Below, piece by piece: positions 21,970-32,776 of a stretch of DNA of 64,000 nucleotides. Location of the stretch: contig NC_135567.1 in assembly GCF_964340395.1 (NCBI RefSeq), positions 2,855,109 through 2,919,108 on the forward strand, read 5' to 3'. Each line of letters starts with the position of its first letter. Positions within the stretch are counted from its first letter, which is position 1. Both the position numbers and the translations under genes were made by a program. Under the pieces are notes generated by a model. The model ran no database searches. It saw only the letters and a program-made list of their open reading frames with translations, and was not told the origin of the DNA. The DNA comes from Glandiceps talaboti. Its lineage: Eukaryota; Hemichordata; Enteropneusta; Spengelidae.

Positions 21970-22876
21970 TCAATTGTCTCTTGATGGATCTACTGACATC
22001 GGACGTAATGGTGGGTTTAATGGTGGGGAACCAGGAGGAAAGGGTGGTGTAAACGAACCACTACTTGAAGTCGACATTGAAGTAAAAGGGGTATAAGTAC
22101 TAGATGTCGTTGGATGACCGCGATTACCCTGGAACGGCTCCAGTTGGTAAAACATATCAGTGCAGGGCGATGATACAGGATAATATGGACGGTACACATA
22201 TGGCGAGAAGTTACCATAATCTGTAATACTAGTGAAGTGACTTTGTCGGTTCTCGTAAGTGTGTTGTATAGGTGACATATTTGGAGATTCGTCCATCCGA
22301 GTACTCATAACTGAAGTAGGAGCAATTGACGTCATGGACGTGATCGCTGATGCGGGAAATTTTATACCTAGCTTTTCAAATTGTCTTATTACAGGATTCA
22401 TGGTGTTGGTGGTTTTCTCTTTGGCTTCATATTTGGTCGTCATAGATGCGTTTATGAACTGCCATTTACGACTTTCCATGTCTAGATCACTTGGCACTTC
22501 ATCACTATAGTAACTACGGTGAATTACTGTGTAAGCATTAACGATTATTTTATCTCTAATTCTGTATTCACTTTCTTCAATTCACTTCAGCTGTCTGCTT
22601 TAGGTTAGTAAGTCCCACCAACTCCTTCTTCTTGCCTTCAGCATGGAGATTAATTTCGCCCCACATGAGTATGCTGTCACACCTATCGTTGGGGCATTTG
22701 GCTTTGGTGTGATCACTTCGCATGTGACAGTTTCGGCATAGTTTTCTACTTGTATCTTTGAAAACTTTGAGGTTAAATAAAGCATCCATTTTTTCATATT
22801 TATCTTTGAGATTTGAGTCTATTTCTTTCGCTTTCCTTGTCACATCAAAAACGTTATTGTTTGAATTCAAGTTCAA
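21970..22876 (-). pseudogene. Gag-like or nucleocapsid-like gene, one frameshift
   Basis: Two minus-strand frames form one reading unit with a single frame change near 22590. The first (22577-22876) has a helical start, KAKEIDSNLKDKYEKMDALF, then a zinc-binding motif, CRNCHMRSDHTKAKC, spaced C-x2-C-x5-H-x4-C, followed by GEINLHAEGKKKELVGL. The second (21970-22497, with open sequence on to about 22588) ends in a Pro/Ser/Thr/Tyr-rich tail (GSFTPPFPPGSPPLNPP). The layout resembles gag-type proteins of retroelements, but no element was found beside it. It could also be a diverged host exon; an acceptor-like ggtatttcag precedes it. Confidence 0.45.
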
Positions 22877-23585
22877 AGGGTCTCTGAAATACCTGGTTCA
22901 TTCACACGTCTTCATTTTGGGGAAGTGCACGCAGGGGAAGTTCCTTCTTCGATTCTAACATTAACTGAAGAATACCGAGAACAAATAGCGAAGGTCGAGA
23001 GCGAAAACAAAACTGTCGGCATGTTATGAATGAAAGGCCACTGTGTAACTTCATGGGGTAAGATCACACTTAGACACGTTTGTGCTACCTGTGGTATTTC
23101 TAAACCCAGGTACTTACAAAGTGAATCGTAATCCATCAGACACAAGTCTCTATAACTTGCTTTGGTGACAGTTCATCGCTGCCTGTTATGATAATCATAA
23201 TGTACTTTGATGGCCATCACTTCTGATGGGGACATATTAGTCAGTTTAGACAATGCCATTATGAACAGTCATTGACCACACGTGTGTTCTATGTATTGTG
23301 GTGGCCAGGGCGATGTGCAAGTGGTCACATACCACGCCTAGAACATTAAGCTTTACTGTTTGCAGTTTCACATCAGTTGCTGGCGGTCACCTTACATGTC
23401 AATCCTCTAGTCAGATCATTATGTATAAACTTAAGTAAACGTTCGAACGTGCTCTGTACATGTACATGTACACTTACAACCGTACAAGCTATAACTACAG
23501 AAAGAGTACATTGAATTGCTAAGTTTACTTTTATGATGCAAAATAACACTATGATCAATAAGAATGGATGAGAATACGATAATGG
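22877..23585. other. No gene recognised
   Basis: Frames here are short and not recognisable. It separates the gag-like unit (minus) from the transposase remnant (plus). Confidence 0.45.
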
Positions 23586-24535
23586 TAAGCCGGTGGATGT
23601 CGACTTACAAAGACTAATTATCCAAGAACTCGAAGAATATGATGTAAATTTAGAAACTAGACAACTACCACGAGGCAGTATTGCCATTACAGCAAGGACA
23701 TTCAGAGTATCAACCGCTACCTGTGAAACGTATATGTATAAGATGCTGTGAAAGCGACACTGTGTTACCAAAGAAGACAGCAAGTTCATGGACCCCTCGA
23801 AAACTGGATGAACAAGAAGTCCGTTATCTCCAAATATTGAAGACGGAGACTCAGCCAATTTCTTTTTTTGAGATCCAACAGGAATTCAGTTTTCAAACCG
23901 TCGACGTGTCAATCACAACAATTCGGGAAACTTGTAGAAAAAGACCTGATGTGAAACGGACATGGGAAATAATGACGACACTGACAGCTGAAAGATTCTC
24001 TGATTCTAATTTAATTCATATATATACATAAGGTTATTTAGATGATCTCCATGAAATAAATCCTTACAGAATCAAGTTTATGGATGAATCCGGATTTATT
24101 TTCCCCGGTTTTGTATAAAGAAATATGGACACAGTGCAAGTGGTTCTCCGGCTGTCAAAATTCAAAGATATGCCAAACAGCAGAACCTAACTCTGAACCT
24201 AATGAGTTTGTCACGCAAATGTTTTAAATGGTATCTCAGATACAGATTCATATTTCAACGAAGCAGCAAATTCAGTAATGGACGATAGAATGCCTTCACT
24301 AATGGCTGGAGATGTCGTTGTTGTTAGACAATTGTCGGATACACCAATATTGGGGAGATCTCTTGGCACAATTTTTATATCACATGGGAATTCAACATAT
24401 GTTCACTCCAACATACTCTCCGGATTTTAATCCGGCAGAATATGCCTTCGAATGTTTGAAAGCTATCATAAAAATCCAGCTTATAAGGAGATTGCTGAGC
24501 AGAATAAAGAGTATGCTGTTCTTTGTTCAGTTATG
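23586..24535 (+). pseudogene. Tc1/mariner-like transposase remnant
   Basis: Three broken frames are collinear. About 23586-23725 reads VDLQRLIIQELEEYDVN and ITARTFRVST, a helix-turn-helix start; the next frame gives VKRICIRC, then PRKLDEQEVRYLQILKTETQ. Near 24080 is KFMDESGFI, the first catalytic Asp region. At 24312 a frame holds LLDNCRIHQ and then FTPTYSPDFNPAEYAFECLK, the second Asp and the NP-E part of the DDE domain. Frameshifts and stops prevent expression. No terminal inverted repeats were found. Confidence 0.75.
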
Positions 24536-26780
24536 AATATTACCGCCCATGCTTGTCATGGCTTTTAGCGAAAAGTTGCTTACTTGAATTTTATTTAGGT
24601 AGAGTGTACGCCTAGTTTTTGCCAACCGTACTCGTGAAATAGGACATCGTCAGTGACTCTAATTACTTAGAGACTCTACATACGCAATAAAGTGAGAATG
24701 CATACAGTATCAGTGATATATTTATTAGTTTACTCACTATCAATTGTGTGCCTATAAAACTGATGTGGTATGTCAATGTACGATGTCAAACTGAGTGCGG
24801 CACGTCTGTTGTTGTTTATTTTGCATTTGAGGTTGCCGGAGTGTGTGTAAAAATGTTTTGTCCAATGAAATAAACACTAAACACCAGCCCAACATCATTT
24901 CAGCCGTATCATAATTCTTTTATCGATCACCTATGCTCTGTCAATCATAACTTAATTTCACTAATTTCACAACAGACCGCAATTAATTTATTGTTTTGAT
25001 GATATAAATCATTGTTTACTATTAAATTAAGAAAAAGGATAAAAACTAAATTAAATGTCCTCTTGTTCTGTTTCAGGTTACTCAGTTCAGTTGTAGCCAT
25101 TATGCAGACAATCCTGCAAACAAAACACAAAAAATGAAACATATTATTACGACCCTAAATGACCTTTCTAGTAACATCAACGTGATATATTAAGGTAACA
25201 ATGATAGGAAAATTGCAATGCCTTTTGTCATATCATATATAGTTTCATTCACCACAAATTGCCAACAACAAACGTTAGGATTAAAATGTTATGTTGTCAA
25301 CCTTTACAGTATAACAGAAACTAAAAGAATAATATTTAATCTGTGACAAAATATTTGATATGTGTAGGTGCTGGTCAGAAGATGATTGATGTCTGCATGA
25401 ACAAATTTATTGTCCCTAGTAAAGTTCCATAATAGTCCATATTCGTATTGGCATCTCAATAGATCTGCATTATAATCTCTCGCGATAAGACATCAACATG
25501 TCTAAGTCATTAATAATGTTACAGGATATGTGTACATTGGTATATGTATCAATTTGTATGAAATTTGAAGGTTGTATTCTTAAGATATGGCTTAATTATT
25601 GAAAATCATTAACAACACTATACAGGTACGTGCATTTCGTGACGGTAACACCAATCAATGTGACTCTAGGCCACCTGTTATGTGTATACTACACAAATTG
25701 TCTGTGTCTACACGTACGGTACCAAGCTAAGGTACTATTGAAGGTACACTCGTGGCCGACCATCTGGTTTTATTAACATATTAAGTATTTTCTGAAACTT
25801 TCAAGATCCTAAACGATACTATTGTTACGGATGAGAAAATACAACTTTTTAATATTCGCTAAGTTTTGATGTTTTGCAAGGTCACCGTGAACTCCCAGCT
25901 GTCATGAATTAATACTTAGAACAAATGTTTGCATATCGCGAATAATATTCTTCTAAGATGACAACATTAAGTTATTATAAGATCAACAGTGTCAAATAAT
26001 GACTGATTACAGACAGTTGGAAGAACAATGACGTGATCACATTGTTTAGCTAGTTTTCATATTTGTCATCATTTGCATTGAATTAAGGCGACGGCAATAC
26101 TTCCGTTTTAGTCATTTATGGTGCTGATTATTTTATTACCCAATCATTTGAGTATTGTATATTTTATGTTTATAAGAATTTAATGGAATAATAAAATTAT
26201 GGATTCAGTCTTTTGGAAGAGACGGTCCGAGGTCAGGAGCTTCGATCTGCTCTGTGGCCACTTCCAAATGATCCAGGTTAACCATGAACATTGTTTGTAG
26301 TTTGAGCTATTACCCTAAATGTCCATGTCGATCCCGAGTACAGAGTGGACAGAGAGAGAGAGTAACATGGAGGAGGGATACGTTAACAATAGGAGTTACC
26401 CCTCCAATTTGTTACACTATCAACTTACATTTCAAAATATTCATGACAAATTACACAGAAATCTGATGAAATTGAGCGATCATTTAACCACTCTCGTTAG
26501 ACGATGAAGCAAGAACTGGGTTCCAAAACGGATTTTATTTAACAACTTTAGCGATCCTACACAGATGGTATCCACATCAGGGAAATCTACATATAATCAA
26601 AGTAGTAGCTATGAAAACAATTAATAAAATCTATGGAAACTGTGTAACTAAGAAAGATAAAACAATGAAGAAGCAATAAGGTGGTGGAATGAACTCTTAA
26701 AAATTACAAATACTGGTAAAAAAATATTACAATCAAATGTAAAAAGATGCTTCGATAAACAAGCCACCTATCGGTCAGAA
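24536..26780. other. Long stretch without a gene
   Basis: AT-rich. Positions about 25520-25640 resemble one unit of the 120-145-bp repeat found around the 32-36k LINE (tgaaatttgaag, attcttaagatat, attgaaaatcatta). Nothing else was supported. Confidence 0.45.
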
Positions 26781-29180
26781 TAGCTCCGCTGTTTTTTTTT
26801 TAATTTAAATTTTTATTTTGGTGACATGTAGAAGTGGTTCAGGTCTTCAGCTCTTCACTATGCAGTTTTGTTTTAGCGATGCAATAAAGTGGTTAGTGGT
26901 TTCATATGATGTCTCACTATAAAACACATTTTACACAGAAGTTGGTAATGTATTGTACTTTTATACCATAGTCACCAGTTTATAACAAAAATCTACTGTT
27001 ATGAAAAATTGCACACAAGAAAAAGAAAAAAAGAGGATTTTGAGGTTGGCTATAAATAATTCCAGTGTCTTACAGCTGTAACCCTGGAAAATTTTAATGA
27101 TGAATGAAATAAACTAGGGATCTAAAATAATTTTGAGGCAATTTGAATTTCAATTTTCTAACAAATTTACAAAGTCAACAACATTCAACTTGTACTAGTT
27201 GTGGTAGATATATATAGGGAAGAAATGTATTAATCGCCATCTTAGTTTCCGTACGGCGACAATCTCAAGTACCCGGAAGAGAGTCATTCTCAGCCATACG
27301 TTACAGTGGTAACACTCGTTCGTGTTCGGTTACCTTTCACAAAGAAAACACAACGAAATGGTTGAAATGATCTTATTTTTATTTCTTTTCATCACAACAA
27401 CAAAATCTGCGTGATCAAAAGTGTTGTAAACTAAACCAGAAAGAATTATCGGACTGGCTAAACTTCCCGATGAACTGGAGTAAGGTCCTACTACTTCCAA
27501 GTGAGCCTCGATAGTACTATAGTACGTGAGAAAATCGTCTCAAACTAGCGATACAACTTTCAAAATATAACTTGACATGTCTTCATTTGTTAGAGTTGTA
27601 CAATTCAAGACGGGTTTTCACTCGAAAACAACAATTCTGTGAATAATGACACTCTGAACGCAGCGATTTCTCGGACGATGTTACCACTGTAACGTATGGC
27701 TGACAACGACTTGCTTCCGGGTTTGTCCCTCGTGCATACGGGTGGATTGTCGGCGATTAATACATACATCGTCTGATATTTTAATTCACAGTGTTTCTTG
27801 TGACCGGCGCCTGTCAGCAGACTCTGCCATTTTTTTCATCATTCCATTGTATTTAAACCTTGTACTTGACATTTCGCAATATTTATAATTCTCAACAAAA
27901 TACCTCAACATGCCTCACTTCGCTCGTACTCAAAGCAGCCCCGCGCGTAGTCCTGCTTGCATACGGAGGAATTCGGGACTCGATTCTGACAATTGTCCCT
28001 CCCCCTCCGGTGTTTAGAGTCAAGTCAGTAATACAGACTCGTGCACCCGAGGACTACCCCGCGCGATATGATCACTGACACTGATGACATGATGAGAGAG
28101 AACCTTTTCCGATTTACATGTAAAACGGGAAAAGATACGCGAAACATAATGCAAAGTCTGAAGCCAAATTAAAGTTGTAATTATTTTAATTATTTTTACT
28201 TGCCAAATATTTGCATTTTGGAAAGGCAAGACACGTTCATGTCGTTTAACTTTACATGTGAACTGTCGGCCATAACTTCAACCGCATGCCTGGCATGCCC
28301 TTCCTTACGCAAGTTGTCTGAATTCTGGTTCACTGTCATTCCAAATTGCACGACAATATAGAATTAACCACAAGTTACATGTTATCTGAAAACATCACAC
28401 TTTTATAGTGGGTCTGAAGTGTGATTTTAGTGAGTACCAAGAACGTCCTGTGTTGATACTCAAGATACTTGCTGTGGAAAATCGCTCGATCGAATGAGGT
28501 CACCTTCAGCTTCTGGTCGAATCAGGATAGAGTATGCAAATGAGGATGTTGCGGACTGGCTGATTATGTAGAAGGGTGCATAATTGGATTTGAAGTTTAC
28601 AACCCTGTTTCGAACAAACGCTTGTCATTTGGGCGCCCAATAAGTAGAATTATGACTATAGCACATATTACATTGCTTGTTTGACGTCAATAGTGTCTTT
28701 TGAAAAGTGGCAGTTTACTTAAAGTCTCGTCGACTGATTTCCAATATGGCGTCGGTCATTATGCTCATTAACATATTCATTTTTTTTCAAATTACAAAAA
28801 AAAAAATCATAAAAAATAAAAATGAGGATGTGCTGACTTGAAATTAATAAATCTGAGTAAGCTACCCCCTGCGCATCAACACGCCAGATATCAAAGCAAT
28901 CTAATAAGAGGTTTTCAAGGAGTTGATGAAAATGACATTTTATGAAAAAAAATCATAAAAAATTGAAAATGGCACAGATCAACTTGGCATGAACAAATCT
29001 GAATAGCCTCCCCCCAGGGAACATGCACACCAAATATCGAAGAATTCCGACTGTCACTTTCAGAGTAGATAGTAAAAATATAAAAGTTTGACGGACACCT
29101 ATGGTTCACTCTACTCTCTATACCTCAATACCCACCTATACCTAAAGCTACGCATTCAGCTTTCGCTGACAGCGGAGCTA
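26781..29180. mobile_element. Repeat element R, copy 2
   Basis: Same orientation as copy 1 at 16280-17774. Its ends are exact 12-base inverted repeats, tagctccgctgt and acagcggagcta. It is about 900 bases longer than copy 1 because extra sequence at about 27010-27965, including a 541-bp MITE, interrupts it. Shared blocks include aaaagtggcagtttactt and atggcgtcggtcat. It has no recognisable protein. Confidence 0.75.
27225..27765. mobile_element. 541-bp fold-back MITE
   Basis: Terminal inverted repeats of about 87 bases start atgtattaatcgcc and include ccatacgttacagtggtaac at the inner edge (27225-27313 and 27680-27765). Arms differ at scattered bases. A TTAA lies near each tip, which could be a piggyBac-type target site, but this is not certain because it falls inside the shared arms. 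No coding frame. Confidence 0.85.
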
Positions 29181-29434
29181 AAAAAGGGGGATTCCATGAT
29201 AGAAATCGAATTAAAAATGAAAGAGTGTAGCAGAAAACGGCCCTAGGTGACTATACAATTAAAAGCAACGTGTATGTTCAAAATGAGCATTGTAATTACT
29301 GACAAAAATTTGACAAGTAAACAGGTGGGGAAAATAACGCGATCAAATAAATAATGTGTTAATAAATGACTGTTTATTCGTACGCACAATTCTCTCTTTT
29401 TATCTCCTACGCTCCTAGTGGCATTCGGTACATG

Positions 29435-30184
29435 TGTTACGATCCAGAAATATCATATTCGGAATTTTGGCATATTTTATCTAAATTAACGTTAAATTCA
29501 CATTTATACTAATTACTCACAAACAGGAGCTAACAACAGCATGATCTAATAATATGGTGATTTATCTACTAATCCTATACTAATTACATTTATCGCTAGA
29601 TAACAAATGTCAAGTATTTTGATTAAACAACATCGATTAGTACTTGTAAACAAGATAACTTGTTGATTATCGAATTTAGATTTATACTTAATTTTCCAAT
29701 GGCGTGATCAACATTTGTCTTACACATGAACATTTACATATGGCATGATCTCAACTCCCAATCTTAAATATTCTTGTGGAAAGTTCACCGTGTCTTCTAG
29801 AACAATTAATCTTGGTGAAAGATCGTCTTTCATAACAAATTATATTTAGAACAAATGACGTCATTCGGTCTATATATGAGAATGTAACTGTGAATAAAGT
29901 TATTCTGGATTCTGGATTTTGGATTCTGGATTCCGGATTCCTATACCGATTTCTTAGATTTTGATTACAACGCAACTGTTGGTGTGGGGCGTCTCTCTCT
30001 GCCTGAGTGTAAGAGTGTATGTGACGATACCTGTGTAGCTAATTCCTAACTTAGACAAGCTCGTAGATCCTGGTACCCGAGAAAGACAGTTAGAGTGGAG
30101 AATCGTTTACGTTCTGTTGATTTACTCACAACTACCATACTTAGACACTAAAACGTTATATTAAGCTCCCTAGAACGTAAAACA
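29435..30184 (+). mobile_element. Ty3/gypsy-type solo LTR, copy B
   Basis: Starts TGTTACGATCCAGAAATATC and ends near GAACGTAAAACA. It is the longest copy and contains blocks shared with A, C and D, including aggagctaacaacagcatga and gttctgttgatttactcaca. The five bases acatg occur just before it and again at its end (30182-30186), a possible target duplication. No internal coding region follows, so it is a solo LTR. Confidence 0.75.
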
Positions 30185-30304
30185 TGTAATAATTGCATAA
30201 ACGAGATTGTGAGTGTAGCAGGTGAGTTGGCCAACCAGTGGCTAAGAGGGGTTTACTAGTCACGTGATTGGTGATTTGGCTAGCGATGGTTTTCATCATA
30301 TTGT

Positions 30305-30802
30305 GTGACAAACGTTACATTGGTTGCATGTTTTTCAACTCCCAGGACTGTTATTAAGATATGCTCCAAATGCCATCAAATGTACATCGGAGAAACAAAG
30401 AGAGAATTACGAATAAGAATTGCCAAATTGGAAAAGAGAATTACTTTGATCATCCTCCACCATACATTCCACAAATTATCCTCGTTCACAGATACAATTA
30501 GAAACCTACAACGAGATAAACAGACCACTAAATTAAAACCAAAGGCCGACACATTTTGGAAACTGGCTAGACGCTACAAGAACTGGCGTGGCAACAAACA
30601 AACTACAAGACCAAAACAAATGTCGTCTACACCCACCCTCGCCATCTCAACTGTCACAGTGACAAATGTTTCATCCAGTCAACTCACGGCCGCCCAAATT
30701 AACTTTCGTTCCAGACCAGAGAAAATCAACAATAGAGAACGGGAAGCAGACGTAGAAAGAAAAGGTTTAAACGAAAATGTAGACTACATTTATGTCCCAT
30801 GA
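30305..30802 (+). pseudogene. Possible GIY-YIG (Penelope-like) endonuclease fragment
   Basis: A 165-codon frame contains CSKCHQMYIGETKRELRIRI. A C-x2-C pair followed by YIGET and an Arg-rich helix is seen in GIY-YIG domains of Penelope-like retroelements. The GIY half, the catalytic Glu and the reverse transcriptase were not seen. The rest of the frame (KPKADTFWKLARRYKNWRGN) is basic and not recognisable. It begins about 120 bases after solo LTR B. Chance similarity is possible. Confidence 0.4.
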
Positions 30803-31835
30803 CAAACAGGATGACCACACCACACTAAACCAGGATATTTGATCGACTTTAATCCACTACCAGGACAAAGCACTAAACTGGAAGCCTGTCTATCGGCCGG
30901 ACAAAACGATATAGTGGGTAAAGAGAAAACGAAGGAAGGCATACGACAACATTAGTAAAGAAGAAAGCTACGCCTTTCATCAATTGAAAAGCCGCCACGA
31001 TTTATCAATAAACAGCAGACAAGGGCAGAGGTATGACTGTCATGGACACGCAATGTTATACAGACAACTGTAAAGAACAAATCCAATGTAAAGAACTTGA
31101 CAATGATCAGACAAACGTTTACCCGATTATTATGTGGATAACAATAGTCCCAAGACTGTCCATACGGAAGGCATTACGGAAAGCATTTGAAATCTAGTGC
31201 CTAATTGATTTTCCCTCCAAATGTTTTGTTATTATTTTACAGAAATGGTCTATGGAAACTTAAGACGAAATAGATAACCTCGTAAGTAAGCCTTAAAAAT
31301 CTAAAATATAATTCACAGCCTTACTGTTGCCAGCAACTCTCTGCACAAAGTATGTGACATTCCGTCGAAACATACATCATTTGCCAATTTAGACGTTTCA
31401 GCTGTTACAGCAGTAAGTTACCTGCAATCTAGTGAAGACGACTACGATTAAAATGAAAATAAACGTGAAAAACATCAGAAAAGTAGGCGATAGCACTTAC
31501 CATCATCAGCCCGACGTCCGACATGTTTGACCCACAAGCTCGACCCACAAACGCACACGCCTCCCTAGCAACGGCATCGTGCAAATCAACGCCCATCAAG
31601 AACGGAAATGTAGCGACCGTACGTTCTCACTGCTTAGATAGCGGATTATATGAGACAACCATCAAAACTTTTTCAATATATAATATTTTACGAATTAGGT
31701 AATTGTTATATTTGGTAGACGGCAATTTTATAAATTTTGCTTAAAATGTTGGCATCATTAAGTGTAGAGAAAGACATCTATAATACGACTTATAATTAAT
31801 ATATGCAGGAAATAAAATCTATGTCGAAAACTTAC
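30803..31835. other. No gene recognised
   Basis: Intronic sequence relative to the minus-strand chain; no exon or structured repeat was supported. Confidence 0.45.
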
Positions 31836-32120
31836 CCTTTGATGCTGTACAAAAAGCACCCACAGGACGTTTAGAGTAAGAAGATTCAAGACTATTTGGT
31901 GTGAGTTCAGTTGTATATGCTAAGTTAGAATGTATATTCTTTCCTGCCATGATAATTCCATCGTCTATCCAGAAAAAATAATAGCCCTCTATTTCGTAAA
32001 GCTTATACATCATTAAATTAAACATTTCCAGGTATGTCGATAGTATACCTCCGTGGTAATTGCATGCCTGATATGCTTCAGTGCGTGACTCAAATCTGCC
32101 TTTTATCAAAAATGGAATAA
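31836..32120 (-). CDS. C-type-lectin-like domain in one exon
   Basis: A 285-bp exon, 95 codons, phase 1 at both ends (acceptor ttacctttcag, donor gtaagttt). It reads IPFLIKGRFESRTEAYQACN, then HGGILSTYLEMFNLMMYKLY, FFWIDDGIIMAG, and ends RPVGAFCTASKG. The A-x-x-A-C-x4-G-x-L-S run, the FWID strand and the final FC match a lectin-like fold. Only the outer Cys pair is present (QAC and AFC); the inner pair of classic lectins is missing. A Link-type or other CTLD-superfamily module is also possible. It sits between the EGF exon and the factor 5/8 C exons. Confidence 0.6.
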
Positions 32121-32339
32121 CTGAAAGGTAAAAGGTCAAGATAAAAATGCCATGTTACATAATTAACATACATTAATGGCGATTCAGTAAATAAACAATG
32201 TATTGAACGAAACAATAAACAGAGTAACAACCAGATTTATACTGAATGCCTCACCTAAGGGCAAAATCCACATATTTTTTCCCCACATACATTGTTGGAA
32301 TGCAATATTCTTAATTATAGTTAAATTAATTATATGAAA

Positions 32340-32740
32340 CTATAACAACTCATGCACTTTGTTATCATTAATAAATACACCAATTTATATGAAATGTGAA
32401 TCTTGCATTCATAAAACACAGCCTAATTACCGAAATAAATACTATGCAAACGCAATGGAAAGACTTAAAAAAAACATCAAACGCATGTGATTTGTTATGG
32501 TTTATGCATGTATGTACCACGTTTAATGAAATATTAAGTTTGCATTCTAAAATATATAGTCTGATTACTTAAAATCATTAAATATGCAAGTTTTATAGGA
32601 TATGTGTGTGTTGTTATGGTTGATGTATATGCCAAATTACCTGAAATTTGAAGTGTGATACAGCTTAATTACTGAAAATCATTAATTATGCAAATTACTC
32701 AATAAAGTAAAACGTACATTGACAAACTTCATAGTACATT
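32340..32740. repeat. Degenerate 120-145-bp tandem repeat, upstream part
   Basis: Three units start with tgaaat at about 32388, 32526 and 32644, each followed by a taattac and an attatgcaaat-like block. The array continues after the LINE insertion at 36142-36670. Confidence 0.7.
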
Positions 32741-32776
32741 TGTACATTGTTATATATTTATTCTTTTGAAAGAGAG

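Noticed and set aside
23373-23858. 161-codon minus-strand frame
   Set aside because: It is the antisense shadow of the transposase remnant on the plus strand.
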